Assembly (NCBI RefSeq): GCF_000828085.3
Contig: NZ_JXCA02000031.1
Location: 65,858-129,857, forward strand
From: Scytonema tolypothrichoides VB-61278
Lineage (GTDB): Bacteria; Cyanobacteriota; Cyanobacteriia; Cyanobacteriales; Nostocaceae
Length of the DNA stretch: 64,000 nucleotides
Direction: 5' to 3'
Under the pieces are notes generated by a model. The model ran no database searches. It was not told where the DNA came from and worked only from the letters and a program-made list of their open reading frames with translations. Position numbers and translations under genes: made by a program. This document shows, one piece after another, positions 9,115-17,197 of this stretch. Numbering within the stretch: position 1 is the stretch's first letter; every line of letters begins with the position of its first letter.

Positions 9115-9672
9115 TCAACATTGGGTTAAAACTGCTTCCCACCAACTTCGCAGAGGATGGCTTTTATGCGGTAAATACCGCCCTTTGACCCGAATTGCAT
9201 TGAGTACATCACGTAGTGTTGATAAATCTAGACCTGTTTCCTCTGACCAATGCTTGATTATTTCTGGAGTGGATAGAACTTGAAGGTATGGTACCTCCTG
9301 CTGAACAAATGAGATTGCCCGTTTGTCGTCGGTAGCGATCGCCCATCCTCGGTGAACGGCGATCGCGCAGGTGGCGGACTCGCCATCGTCCCCAAGAATT
9401 GCAGCATAGTTCACAAACGATTCCGCCTCCTCTTCTGATTCAAAGTCCACAACTGTAAGTAGACTCTGTGCAATGGCTGCCTCGAACTGGATAACACCCT
9501 CATTCTCCTCATCCTTGAGGCGTTGGAGCGTCTTTAACTCCCGCTCTAGGACAACCTGGGTGACTGCAACCTGAGCAGGAATAGATTTCAAGATTGCCAG
9601 CAATTTGCTCGAAGCGCAAAAGTTTAGAACGCAGCAGGCATCAAGAAGAACGTGGGAGTGAGCAATCTGCAT
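9115..9672 (-). CDS. PIN-domain protein (putative ribonuclease/toxin-like)
   Basis: This 185-aa protein begins HVLLDACCVLNF, the usual first strand of a PIN nuclease with D11. Further acidic residues sit where PIN catalytic residues are expected: E43 (VLERE), E98 (GDDGESATCAIA) and D115/D116 (IATDDKRA). The metal site therefore appears intact, consistent with an RNA-cleaving enzyme. It is the last gene of a four-gene operon, 19 bp after the XRE/ImmA-like gene. PIN proteins downstream of XRE regulators often act as toxins with an antitoxin, so it may be the effector of this cassette. The C-terminal 45 residues (SEETGLDLSTLRDVLNAI onward) form an extra helical tail. Confidence 0.8.
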   Translation of the reverse strand: MQIAHSHVLLDACCVLNFCASSKLLAILKSIPAQVAVTQVVLERELKTLQRLKDEENEGVIQFEAAIAQSLLTVVDFESEEEAESFVNYAAILGDDGESATCAIAVHRGWAIATDDKRAISFVQQEVPYLQVLSTPEIIKHWSEETGLDLSTLRDVLNAIRVKGRYLPHKSHPLRSWWEAVLTQC

Positions 9673-9691
9673 AATTTGACTTCACTTCCTA

Positions 9692-10891
9692 TCATTCTTG
9701 CATCTGGCGCAGGTCGAAATCAGTGGCTTCCTCCATCATTCCGCTTGAATGCTCCCGCAACGCCTCTGCAATACGACGGGCTTCTAAGCGGTCAACGCAG
9801 AGGAGATCTGCAAAGCGCCCTTCAGTGATCAGACCCTGATCCAATGCCTCAATTGCCAGGTGCTGATAGTGGAGTGGCATCATATCAGTCCGCTGCGGGA
9901 TTTCCTCTAAGCCAAGTTCCTGTTGCACCTTTCTTACTTTCAAACCGCGATCGCGCAATCGCTCCCAAGTCCCAGACGGGACAAGTTCCATTTCCTCTAA
10001 CCGATAAACGAGCGCTTCCACAGACACACCGTAGTAATGCGCTAATGTGAATAGATTGGTCGGAGTGAACTTGCCATGTGTACGGTACATATCATTAAAG
10101 CGCTTGAGCAAACCGCTTGTTGGCATCAGGAAATACTTTGGGAAAGTTTCGGCTAGCCGCTCACTTTCTGGAAATCGCTGATACTGACCATCAAAGTGAA
10201 ATTCAGATTTTCGCCGATGTGCGAGAAAGTGAAGGTATCCATGCGCCAGTGACCAACGTCGTCGCTCCTCTGGGTGAACGGCGTTGATTGCCATGCAACC
10301 GCCAATTTGTTCATTGTAGCTATATATTTCTGAGTATTTTGGTGGCATATTCAGATAGAAAATGCGCAGTCCCACATCTTGCTCTAAAATGTCCCGAAGG
10401 CGTGGAATTGGACCATCCCCCAGACCTAGCCGCTGGCGTTCTGCAATCGCCATGCTCTCTGCAGCAGCACTGATCGGCATATTTGTTACATCATATTCAA
10501 GAGGGTAGTTCTGCGGCAGTGGTGCGTCCATAATCTTCTCAAGCTCTAGGTAATTCTGGCACAACTGCTCTAAATGAAGAATGAATGGTTTAATTTCTGC
10601 CTGTTGCTCCTCGCTGCTCTGATAGACAGCCCGGAACTGCACCTCAAGAGGTTGTACCACGGGTTGCGGACGAACGAAGTCGCTGACAGAGCGCCCATAA
10701 GCACGTGCCAGCTTAATCAGTTCGGTTGGCTTCAGGCGGCGCTCTCCTTTCTCAATGGCAACCATAGTGGTACGTGCAGCATCAATGATCTTAGCTGCAT
10801 CAGTCTGAGTAATACCACACTTCTTACGCGCCTGTTGAAGGAGTTCCCCCAATGTCCGCAGGTCGATGTTATCAAGGATATTGGTAGCCAT
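9692..10891 (-). CDS. XRE-type HTH regulator fused to degenerate ImmA/IrrE peptidase domain
   Basis: This 399-aa protein has an N-terminal XRE helix-turn-helix at about residues 13-66 (LGELLQQARKKCGITQTDAAKI). A domain with the layout of ImmA/IrrE metallopeptidases follows: WSLAHGYLHFLAH where the family has a LAHELGHH-like zinc motif, then SERLAETFPKYFLMP. The two histidines (H217, H221) remain, but the catalytic glutamate position is glycine (G218), so proteolysis is doubtful; it may be a sensor or scaffold. ATG 10891 is preferred, with GGA upstream. An alternative TTG at 10906 overlaps the upstream stop codon. Neighbours are QueC-like (upstream) and PIN (downstream). XRE/ImmA-like proteins are common antitoxins or regulators of defence cassettes. 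Confidence 0.82.
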   Translation of the reverse strand: MATNILDNIDLRTLGELLQQARKKCGITQTDAAKIIDAARTTMVAIEKGERRLKPTELIKLARAYGRSVSDFVRPQPVVQPLEVQFRAVYQSSEEQQAEIKPFILHLEQLCQNYLELEKIMDAPLPQNYPLEYDVTNMPISAAAESMAIAERQRLGLGDGPIPRLRDILEQDVGLRIFYLNMPPKYSEIYSYNEQIGGCMAINAVHPEERRRWSLAHGYLHFLAHRRKSEFHFDGQYQRFPESERLAETFPKYFLMPTSGLLKRFNDMYRTHGKFTPTNLFTLAHYYGVSVEALVYRLEEMELVPSGTWERLRDRGLKVRKVQQELGLEEIPQRTDMMPLHYQHLAIEALDQGLITEGRFADLLCVDRLEARRIAEALREHSSGMMEEATDFDLRQMQE

Positions 10892-10902
10892 AGTGTTTTC
10901 CG

Positions 10903-12357
10903 TCAACCTTGTTGATCTGAGACTACATATCTGCTGGATGCCTGCTGGTTGCTGTGTTTATTTAAAAGTCCGTCCGAAATCTGCCATTTGACAGCATCCC
11001 ATTCAGAAACGTAATTCTGATAGAGTTGAATTAAACGACTTCGCATATTGGCAGGCACTAGATTTTCAGCCACAGCACTTCGATCAACAATATCATCTAG
11101 GACTGGAAACTTTCCGGTCAAAGTTTTCCACTGAAGACCGGGTTCATCAGAGATACTAAGTAGGCAGCGGAGGATATCAACCTGCGCGAGCATATTCCGG
11201 AAACATAAGCTCGGCTTCTTCACTGGAAGCTCTCCGTGCAAGACTACATAGCGAGTCCTATCTTCTATGCTAGCGGCAGCAAGTGCTTGTCGCCTTAAAA
11301 GACAAGAGGAGCAGTAACCACATTGAACCGGACGTTGGCGATGTGGACTGTCGCATGACATAGTCAGCGATGGTAGGTCGTTTCTCCGATCTTTAGCCAA
11401 TGCTTTGCACATTGCGGCTTTAGTCCAGAACAGAAACGGGTTCTGTACCCGAAACTCTTCTCCTAAAAGCTCTGAAACGACATCACCAACCATAAGCAAA
11501 GTGAGCGGGTGAACAGAGCGAGAGTGATCGAGTCCCACAGCAGATTCACGATATGGAAGGTTGATCGCACCGATTCCGTTCTCATACACATAGAGAACTT
11601 CCTGTCCCATGAGGTGGGCGCACGCAGCACCAAGGAGAGTAAATACAACACCTCGCGCACGAGAAAGCTTGTTCTTGTGCTGCAAACCGCTATCGTCGAA
11701 GCGGATTGGGACGCGCAAAAGATTGGAACGACCAGGAAATATAGATTCAATTTCCATTGCTACTCTCTGCTGGCGGGCATATACACTATCGTTGCTACCA
11801 GTCCCAAACAGCAGGAATCGTTTTTCTGGATACATCTGAAGGCGAGTATACAAACCCGCAAGGGCATCAAGTCCACCACTCCACAGTGCCACTTCACATC
11901 CTTGAGGTGCTATTGGAAGCGATGGATGTTCAACAAGGCGTTCTGTTGCAATCCGTCTTTGGAAGTCGAACACCCATTCGCTATCAGTTGCCCATTTAAG
12001 CAGGTCATCTAACTTTGTGCGAAATGCTTCGGCACTCAACAATTCTGGATGACGTACTGGCAATATCACATGAAGGCGGCGCTGCCTCCCACTCAGATTT
12101 TGGGGCGCAAGACGGTCTGAAGTATGAATTGCAACAGCGAGGTCAACGAGATCGGCAACAATAGCTGGAAACTCTGCCTTAACCCGGTACTGGAACTCTG
12201 TATCATCTACATTAATACCAACTGTTAAGTCATTACACCGGGAATGATCAATGAAGCGTACAGACCCATTACTGTTTACAATAGGTTCAAAGTGTAAAGT
12301 GTAATCGCTGTAATCACTGTTATTAGGTTTATGCTGAATTAAAGGTCTGTAGTTCAT
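10903..12357 (-). CDS. QueC-like PP-loop protein (defence-associated QatC/Cap9-like)
   Basis: This 484-aa protein is about twice the length of housekeeping QueC (7-cyano-7-deazaguanine synthase). A PP-loop SGGLDA lies at residues 160-165, with Ala where SGGxDS normally has Ser, and a zinc site of C335, C346, C349 and C352 in CGYCSSCLLRR. ENGIGAINLPY and SVHPLTLLMV are further features of the QueC-like set. The N-terminal 150 residues and the C-terminal 130 are extensions. Long QueC-like proteins occur in the Qat and type IV CBASS defence systems, where in CBASS the homologue attaches a deazaguanine to a protein partner. Here it overlaps the unknown 208-aa gene by 4 bp (ATGA) and lies directly upstream of the XRE/ImmA-like gene. 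Queuosine genes are absent nearby, so a biosynthetic role is unlikely. Confidence 0.82.
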   Translation of the reverse strand: MNYRPLIQHKPNNSDYSDYTLHFEPIVNSNGSVRFIDHSRCNDLTVGINVDDTEFQYRVKAEFPAIVADLVDLAVAIHTSDRLAPQNLSGRQRRLHVILPVRHPELLSAEAFRTKLDDLLKWATDSEWVFDFQRRIATERLVEHPSLPIAPQGCEVALWSGGLDALAGLYTRLQMYPEKRFLLFGTGSNDSVYARQQRVAMEIESIFPGRSNLLRVPIRFDDSGLQHKNKLSRARGVVFTLLGAACAHLMGQEVLYVYENGIGAINLPYRESAVGLDHSRSVHPLTLLMVGDVVSELLGEEFRVQNPFLFWTKAAMCKALAKDRRNDLPSLTMSCDSPHRQRPVQCGYCSSCLLRRQALAAASIEDRTRYVVLHGELPVKKPSLCFRNMLAQVDILRCLLSISDEPGLQWKTLTGKFPVLDDIVDRSAVAENLVPANMRSRLIQLYQNYVSEWDAVKWQISDGLLNKHSNQQASSRYVVSDQQG

Positions 12358-12980
12358 AGCAGATCCTCATCAAGGTCTATCTCTTTAACTTTCGAGCGTC
12401 GAGTCCGTCTTAGGTTTGCTACATCGTCATCCACATTCGCCTTCTTTGCCCATTTGCTGCTCTGGGCAAATATATCTGACTGAAGCGCCTTGACACGCTC
12501 TGTAACGGTCGCATGGTCAACATTAGCGTGGTGATTGGGAGTGAGTGGAATGCGTTCCTCAAAGCTTGATATATACACTTTCCGCATATATCGTTCTATA
12601 ACTAGCTCTGGAATCGTGCTGGTTTCAACTTCCTGACCGTAACGTAAATCATGGAGGACGCTCTTTCCAGCATCAAGGACAAGTGACTTAGTACGATTTG
12701 GTATGTTGGCTTGTTGTGCTAATCTATCAAATTTTTTGCTTAAAGCAGCCCAATCCACAGGTTGGTTATCACCAGCATCTTCAGTGACTTGGGTTAAGAG
12801 TTTTCCCATGCCCTGGGCTATGACAATAGGAGCAGCACCTTTTTTCTTAATATCCTTCAGAAAGGCTTGCATCGTTATCCGGGCACATTCGTTGCGCTCA
12901 AGCTTTCCTTCACAAAGTATTCGGTATGGTTTCTGATAAATTCCTGAAAGCTCACTGTGAAATATATCCCCGTCAGGCAT
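12354..12980 (-). CDS. Unknown protein, first gene of the QueC-like operon
   Basis: This 208-aa protein is not recognised. It is soluble, mixed charged and mostly helical by composition, with a lysine/arginine-rich stretch followed by an acidic end (RRTRRSKVKEIDLDEDLL). No cysteine cluster, nuclease or NTP-binding motif is visible. ATG 12980 is preceded by AGAGG at good spacing, and the stop overlaps the QueC-like start by 4 bp, so the two are translationally coupled. By position it is the likely partner or substrate of the QueC-like enzyme. It does not begin with the Gly/Ser-rich N-terminus I associate with QatB, so it is not called QatB. Confidence 0.7.
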   Translation of the reverse strand: MPDGDIFHSELSGIYQKPYRILCEGKLERNECARITMQAFLKDIKKKGAAPIVIAQGMGKLLTQVTEDAGDNQPVDWAALSKKFDRLAQQANIPNRTKSLVLDAGKSVLHDLRYGQEVETSTIPELVIERYMRKVYISSFEERIPLTPNHHANVDHATVTERVKALQSDIFAQSSKWAKKANVDDDVANLRRTRRSKVKEIDLDEDLL

Positions 12981-13018
12981 GGTTCGACCTCTAAAGCTGG
13001 GAGTTTGCCTCTATGATT

Positions 13019-13047
13019 AGGTTAGACGATAAGAATGACATTGTCAA
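13019..13047 (-). promoter_or_regulatory. Putative sigma-70 promoter and palindromic operator of the QueC-like operon
   Basis: On the minus strand a -35 TTGACA (13042-13047) is followed, after a 17-bp spacer, by TAACCT (13019-13024), about 39 bp before the operon start codon. The palindrome TGACATTGTCA (13036-13046) overlaps the -35 box. It is a plausible binding site for the XRE-type regulator encoded third in the operon, giving autoregulation; that is inference. Confidence 0.45.
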
Positions 13048-13157
13048 TTATTAATTTCTTTTTTTTATATAAATGTCAGCTTTATCAGAAAAGAGAGAAA
13101 TAGGTAGATAACTAGCGCTGACATTCCTATTCAAACAGAAAATCGGGAGTTGGGAAC

Positions 13158-13250
13158 ATGTACTTGCTTGAACGCTGGTTTGGCAGAATCGGCACTACTA
13201 AAGAATGCAATGAGCGTCTTGACGAAGACGAAGCAGAAAGGAACAAGTAA
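13158..13250 (+). CDS. Small ORF, 30-aa peptide divergent from the QueC-like operon
   Basis: The peptide begins MYLLERWFGRIGTTKE and ends with an acidic/basic DEDEAERNK tail. It has an ATG start and a GGGAG ribosome site nine bases upstream, and is transcribed away from the operon promoter. The amphipathic start with charged tail looks more like a real peptide than random sequence, but no family is recognised. It could be a leader peptide or the end of a decayed gene. Confidence 0.35.
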   Translation: MYLLERWFGRIGTTKECNERLDEDEAERNK

Positions 13251-13262
13251 TATTAGGACTAT

Positions 13263-13313
13263 ATGCAGATGTCGTCTGATGAGAATTATCCTATCCAGAG
13301 GAAAAATGATTGA
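13263..13313 (+). CDS. Possible 16-aa leader ORF coupled to the zinc-ribbon gene
   Basis: MQMSSDENYPIQRKND ends in a TGA that overlaps the region of the next ATG (ATGATTGA), an arrangement typical of translational coupling. No family is recognised and the peptide is very short. Confidence 0.2.
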   Translation: MQMSSDENYPIQRKND

Positions 13314-13599
13314 TTCGCAAGAACAAAAGCCATCTTATCCAAAACCTTACAAGCCAAAAACACAAGAACCAAGACCACAATCGTGTCAGCACATCAAAAT
13401 CTTGGACTGTAACAAGCCAATCAGCCGCGTCTTCTTTGAATGCTACCACTGCCGTCAGGGTTTGTTGACTGAATGCAAGGGAGAGTCTGCGGTGCAAGAG
13501 TTTAAGGTGACTTGTCCTACTTGCGGCAAAACTGCTATCTATCTGATGACGGGTGAAATAGTCTCAACAACGGCAATTCCCTCACCCTGGGATAGATGA
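13306..13599 (+). CDS. Small zinc-ribbon protein
   Basis: This 97-aa protein starts at ATG 13306 with AGAGGA upstream; the longer frame from 13150 has no ribosome site and crosses the small ORFs. After a proline/lysine-rich N-terminus (about residues 5-28) come two CxxC knuckles, FECYHCRQG and VTCPTCGKTA, about 28 residues apart. They form a plausible treble-clef or zinc-ribbon metal site. Such proteins often bind nucleic acid or help recruit partners, but nothing in the sequence fixes the function. It is divergent from the QueC-like operon. Confidence 0.6.
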   Translation: MIDSQEQKPSYPKPYKPKTQEPRPQSCQHIKILDCNKPISRVFFECYHCRQGLLTECKGESAVQEFKVTCPTCGKTAIYLMTGEIVSTTAIPSPWDR

Positions 13600-14016
13600 G
13601 AAAGTCACTCGCTTTTTAAAATTCAAAATCACCGATAGCACAGCGTGCCCGAAGGGCATAGATTTGAGCCTCGCTCCGCGAGGAGCTATCGCTTACGGAG
13701 GAAACCTCCCGCAGTCGCCACAACGGGGGGAACCCCAACGCCAGATACCTCTGTCGGGAAACCCTCATCAAGTACTGGCTCCGCAAGGCGCTGCTCTGCG
13801 CTCAAACTTCTCTCAAAATTCAAAATTCAAAATCTTGTTTTTGAATTTTGAATTCCCCATTATGCCATTTTTGCTTATTCAAACCTGAGTTCGACTTAAC
13901 TCGTCCCCCGGCTATAAAACTATCACTGCCAAAGTTTTTGAGATAAATACTTAACCATTTCCGTAAACCCTCTAGCCAAGATTGTAGTATTAGTGTGGGA
14001 CAAGACGGATACTTTA
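13600..14016. repeat. Repeat-filled spacer
   Basis: Bases 13,635-13,800 contain palindromic repeats such as GTGCCCGAAGGGCA and GAGCTATCGCTTACGGAGG. Bases 13,812-13,855 carry AATTCAAAATTC and its inverse TTTTGAATTTTGAATT. Bases 13,860-13,992 show no repeats and probably hold the promoter of the next pair. No gene is supported. Confidence 0.65.
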
Positions 14017-14973
14017 ATGGTTTTCAATATAACAGCATTTACCTTCTCCAACACTTACGCAAAGACCAAGCATGGAATTCGTATTTATTCAGTAGAAAGA
14101 AGCAGCAAGATAGTCCTAGAAGATATAGTTGTTGCTTTACTGACTCAGCCAGACAGTGATATCAGTGCAGAACTTGATGAAGCAAAGCGCACTACCGAAG
14201 AATTGATAGAACTAGCCGGAATAGAACCTATCAAGGTTAATGATGGGATTCACTTGGCAACCGTTGACCAGATGGAAGATTTTTATGATTACTGCGACAG
14301 CCTTGGGAACTATGGTGTTCCTACCGTCTATGAAAGTCTTGGACACTGGTGGGTTGGAATTCGGGAGTTGATGGAGAATAAGCAAGCTCACATGGGAACC
14401 GTGGTAGCCCGTCTTCCTATGTGGGGAAAAGAGCAGGAGAGGGCACGGCAGTTATTTGGAGAAAACTATCGGACAGAGAAACATGTAAAAGTCTTGATAG
14501 CACAGTATTGCAACTTAAGCGTTAACTGGATAATTGAAGCTATTAGAGACAAGATAAAAACGAGAGCGTCTTACGTTTACCGCGACACAACCGGCGAAGT
14601 TCCTGGGAAGGTTACGCGCGTTGCTAACTCAGTTGAAACTGCCCCCGCTGCCAGGTCTTCTCCCAATGCTTACACACCTGAGTTTTTTGTTACACAGATG
14701 CCTGCGATAGCTGAAGAATTAAATTCACCTAGGGGATTTATTGAAAGATGCAGGGGTAACAATAACATCAAAGATCAGATCGCGGAGGACAAGCAGAAAG
14801 TCGAAGAAAAGAGGTCAGAAGGCAAGACGGACGATGAAATTATTGAAGCCATCTGGGAAGTCACGCCATCATCCCATTTAGTACAGTTAGAGTCAGAAGG
14901 TGAACGTCGCAACTATCAGTACGAAATACTAAAAGCATTTGTTGCGACCTGTGGAGGACGCCATGTTGCCTAA
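14017..14973 (+). CDS. Unknown protein, first of a coupled pair
   Basis: This is a 318-aa protein from ATG 14017; GTG 13993 is possible but lacks a ribosome site. It is not recognised. It is soluble and has no signal peptide. Residues about 85-150 (YDYCDSLGNYG...GHWWVGIREL...VARLPMWGKEQERARQLFG) are aromatic-rich. The section near residues 200-235 is Pro/Ala/Ser-rich and may be a linker. The last 80 residues are a charged helix followed by WEVTPSSHLVQLESEGE. Its final codons overlap the start of the next gene by 11 bp, so the two are likely co-translated. The function is unknown. Confidence 0.65.
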   Translation: MVFNITAFTFSNTYAKTKHGIRIYSVERSSKIVLEDIVVALLTQPDSDISAELDEAKRTTEELIELAGIEPIKVNDGIHLATVDQMEDFYDYCDSLGNYGVPTVYESLGHWWVGIRELMENKQAHMGTVVARLPMWGKEQERARQLFGENYRTEKHVKVLIAQYCNLSVNWIIEAIRDKIKTRASYVYRDTTGEVPGKVTRVANSVETAPAARSSPNAYTPEFFVTQMPAIAEELNSPRGFIERCRGNNNIKDQIAEDKQKVEEKRSEGKTDDEIIEAIWEVTPSSHLVQLESEGERRNYQYEILKAFVATCGGRHVA

Positions 14974-15445
14974 GGGGGATGTCGATAAGATAGTTGAAAT
15001 GCTGGCATCTAAAGGGTTTGTGCCGAAAACGCGATCCTGGGGAGGCGAAACCAATATAGTGGGAAAGGGAGCAGGTAGCTACACTTTCACCGTTCGACAG
15101 AGTAAAGATAATCCAAGCCTTTTTTATGCCAACCTCAAGAAAGATGATTTGGTATTCAGCAGGGAGAATGCGGACTGGAATGAGTTATCTGGAGCCATCA
15201 ATTACGCTGTTAGCATAATTCAAGAAAACCTTGGAATTCAAACAGTAACTCAAGAAGTTAAACCTGAGGTCGTTCCTAAAGTTCTTCCCATCGCCAAAAC
15301 TGAGTATAAGGCTAGCGGTTTTAAGCAGAGTTGGGTACTTGTTCTTACTAGTGGCGTAGCGATCGCCTCAATAGCCTTTGGTCTAGTAACTCAGAGCAAG
15401 CAGTGCTTACTGCAACCAGTCAATGGGTTGCAACAGCAACGGTAA
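14963..15445 (+). CDS. Unknown membrane-anchored protein, second of a coupled pair
   Basis: This 160-aa protein starts at ATG 14963, just after a strong GGAGG, inside the end of the previous gene (11-bp overlap). The first 95 residues are a small alpha/beta domain (KGDVDKIVEMLASKGFVPKT, then GSYTFTVRQSKDNPSLFYANL). A linker with valines and prolines leads to one transmembrane segment (SWVLVLTSGVAIASIAFGLV) near the C-terminus, so it is probably a tail-anchored protein with the domain in the cytoplasm. No family is recognised. Coupling implies that it works with the 318-aa partner. Confidence 0.6.
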   Translation: MLPKGDVDKIVEMLASKGFVPKTRSWGGETNIVGKGAGSYTFTVRQSKDNPSLFYANLKKDDLVFSRENADWNELSGAINYAVSIIQENLGIQTVTQEVKPEVVPKVLPIAKTEYKASGFKQSWVLVLTSGVAIASIAFGLVTQSKQCLLQPVNGLQQQR

Positions 15446-15692
15446 CAACTGAATACAAGAAGAATCAAAGGTGAATTTCAGAACCGATCTCAAATTGACC
15501 TTTGAGAGTCTTAAATTGTTTGGAATCAATTTACAGCCATTTTCAGGTAAATAGACCACAGTGATTGAACCAACAATCATGCATCATCTTCAATAATGTA
15601 ATTTACCCCAAGAGCTATAAATTCCCCTTATTTTTTGACTTTTGACTCGTCTTGACTTTAATCTAGTACAGAAGAACTATCCAAGGGATGGA

Positions 15693-17144
15693 ATGTCTGA
15701 CTTAATTTTATTTTGGCATCGCCGCGATTTACGTATTTCTGACAACACAGGGCTTGCTACTGCGAGAAAGCAAAGTCCAAAGGTGGTGGGCGTGTTTTGC
15801 CTCGATCCAAATATTTTGGAACGAGATGATGTTGCCCCGGCAAGGGTGACTTATATGATTGCTAGTTTACAATCACTACAGGAGCGATATGTTCAAGCTG
15901 GTAGCGAGTTATTGATTCTTCACGGTGATCCGACTCAAGAGATTCCAAAACTGGCGATCGCTCTGAAGGCAAAGGCTGTATTTTGGAATTGGGATGTAGA
16001 ACCGTATTCTCAAGAACGCGATCGCACCATCATCGAAGCCCTCAAAGAAAAAGGTATCCAGTTTCTGGAAAAAAACTGGGATCAAATCTTACACTCACCA
16101 GAGGAGATTCGTACAGGTTCTCAGCAACCTTACACCGTTTACACTCCCTTTTGGAAGAATTGGAGTAGTAAACCGAAAGCGTCTCCTGTAGAGACGTTCC
16201 ATGGAACGTCTCTACAAGGATTGACAGAAGCTGAAAAAGAAATTGCCAAAACTTCAGGGGTGATAGAATTACCCTCAGCCAAAGATTTAGGTTTTCATTG
16301 GGATGGAGAATTAGTCATAACGCCAGGAGAGGCGGCTGCGCAAGAACGGTTAGAGGAATTTTGTGCCAGTGCGATTAATCAATATCAAGAACAGCGCAAT
16401 TTTCCAGCAGTTGACGGTACATCTAGATTGAGTGCTGCTTTGAAATTTGGTGTCATTGGTATTCGCAGCGTTTGGCAAGCCACAATAGATGCGCTAGAAA
16501 ATAGTCGCAGTGACGAAACAGCAACCAACATCCGTACATGGCAACAAGAACTAGCATGGCGGGAATTTTATCAACACGCAATGTATAACTTCCCGGAATT
16601 AGCAGAGGGTGCTTTCCGCGATCCTTTCAAAAACTTTCCTTGGGAAAATAACGAAGAATATTTTCAAGCTTGGTGCGAGGGAAAAACTGGCTATCCTATC
16701 GTCGATGCAGCAATGCGCCAGCTGAATGAACTTGGTTGGATGCATAACCGCTGTCGAATGATTGTCGCGAGTTTCCTGACCAAAGACTTGCTGATTGATC
16801 CCAGAATGGGAGAAAAATATTTCATGCAGAAGCTGATTGATGGGGATTTATCTGCTAACAATGGCGGTTGGCAATGGAGTGCTTCTAGCGGTATGGATCC
16901 TAAACCTTTGCGAATTTTTAATCCTGCCAGTCAATCGCAAAAGTTTGACTTTGAGGGTGAGTACATCAGGCAATGGGTTCCCGAATTGCGATCTATGGAT
17001 ACAGAGTATTTGGTGACAGGGAAAATTTCTCCTTTGGAACGTCATGCTGTTGGTTATCCAGACCCGATTGTGGACCATAGTATACAGCAAAGACAGTTTA
17101 AACAGCGCTATCAACGGCAAAAAGAAGCGTCAGGCGCGGTTTGA
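15693..17144 (+). CDS. phrA: Class I DNA photolyase (CPD, deazaflavin type)
   Basis: This 483-aa protein uses blue light to split cyclobutane pyrimidine dimers. The N-terminal alpha/beta antenna domain starts [14 protein letters not shown] and includes VFCLDPNIL. The C-terminal FAD-binding domain shows [40 protein letters not shown] and [17 protein letters not shown], all hallmarks of CPD photolyases. ATG 15693 gives the standard N-terminus; the longer frame to 15642 does not. Oddity: a 30-bp palindromic repeat (16,187-16,216) is inserted in frame in the interdomain linker and encodes about ten residues ([10 protein letters not shown]). The linker location suggests that function is kept. Confidence 0.95.
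   Translation: MSDLILFWHRRDLRISDNTGLATARKQSPKVVGVFCLDPNILERDDVAPARVTYMIASLQSLQERYVQAGSELLILHGDPTQEIPKLAIALKAKAVFWNWDVEPYSQERDRTIIEALKEKGIQFLEKNWDQILHSPEEIRTGSQQPYTVYTPFWKNWSSKPKASPVETFHGTSLQGLTEAEKEIAKTSGVIELPSAKDLGFHWDGELVITPGEAAAQERLEEFCASAINQYQEQRNFPAVDGTSRLSAALKFGVIGIRSVWQATIDALENSRSDETATNIRTWQQELAWREFYQHAMYNFPELAEGAFRDPFKNFPWENNEEYFQAWCEGKTGYPIVDAAMRQLNELGWMHNRCRMIVASFLTKDLLIDPRMGEKYFMQKLIDGDLSANNGGWQWSASSGMDPKPLRIFNPASQSQKFDFEGEYIRQWVPELRSMDTEYLVTGKISPLERHAVGYPDPIVDHSIQQRQFKQRYQRQKEASGAV
16187..16216. repeat. 30-bp palindrome inside the photolyase gene
   Basis: TGTAGAGACGTTCCA is followed by its exact reverse complement. It is a relative of 3201-3230, and its 30-bp length keeps the host frame open. 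Confidence 0.85.
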
Positions 17145-17197
17145 ATCACTCTAGGGCGTTGGAAATTCTCCCAAGAGCAGTGGCTCACCTTCTTGCA

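Noticed and set aside
9115-12980. Calling the cassette a Qat system
   Set aside because: Only the QueC-like part matches. No Qat ATPase or TatD-like nuclease is present and the 208-aa protein lacks the Gly/Ser-rich start expected of QatB.
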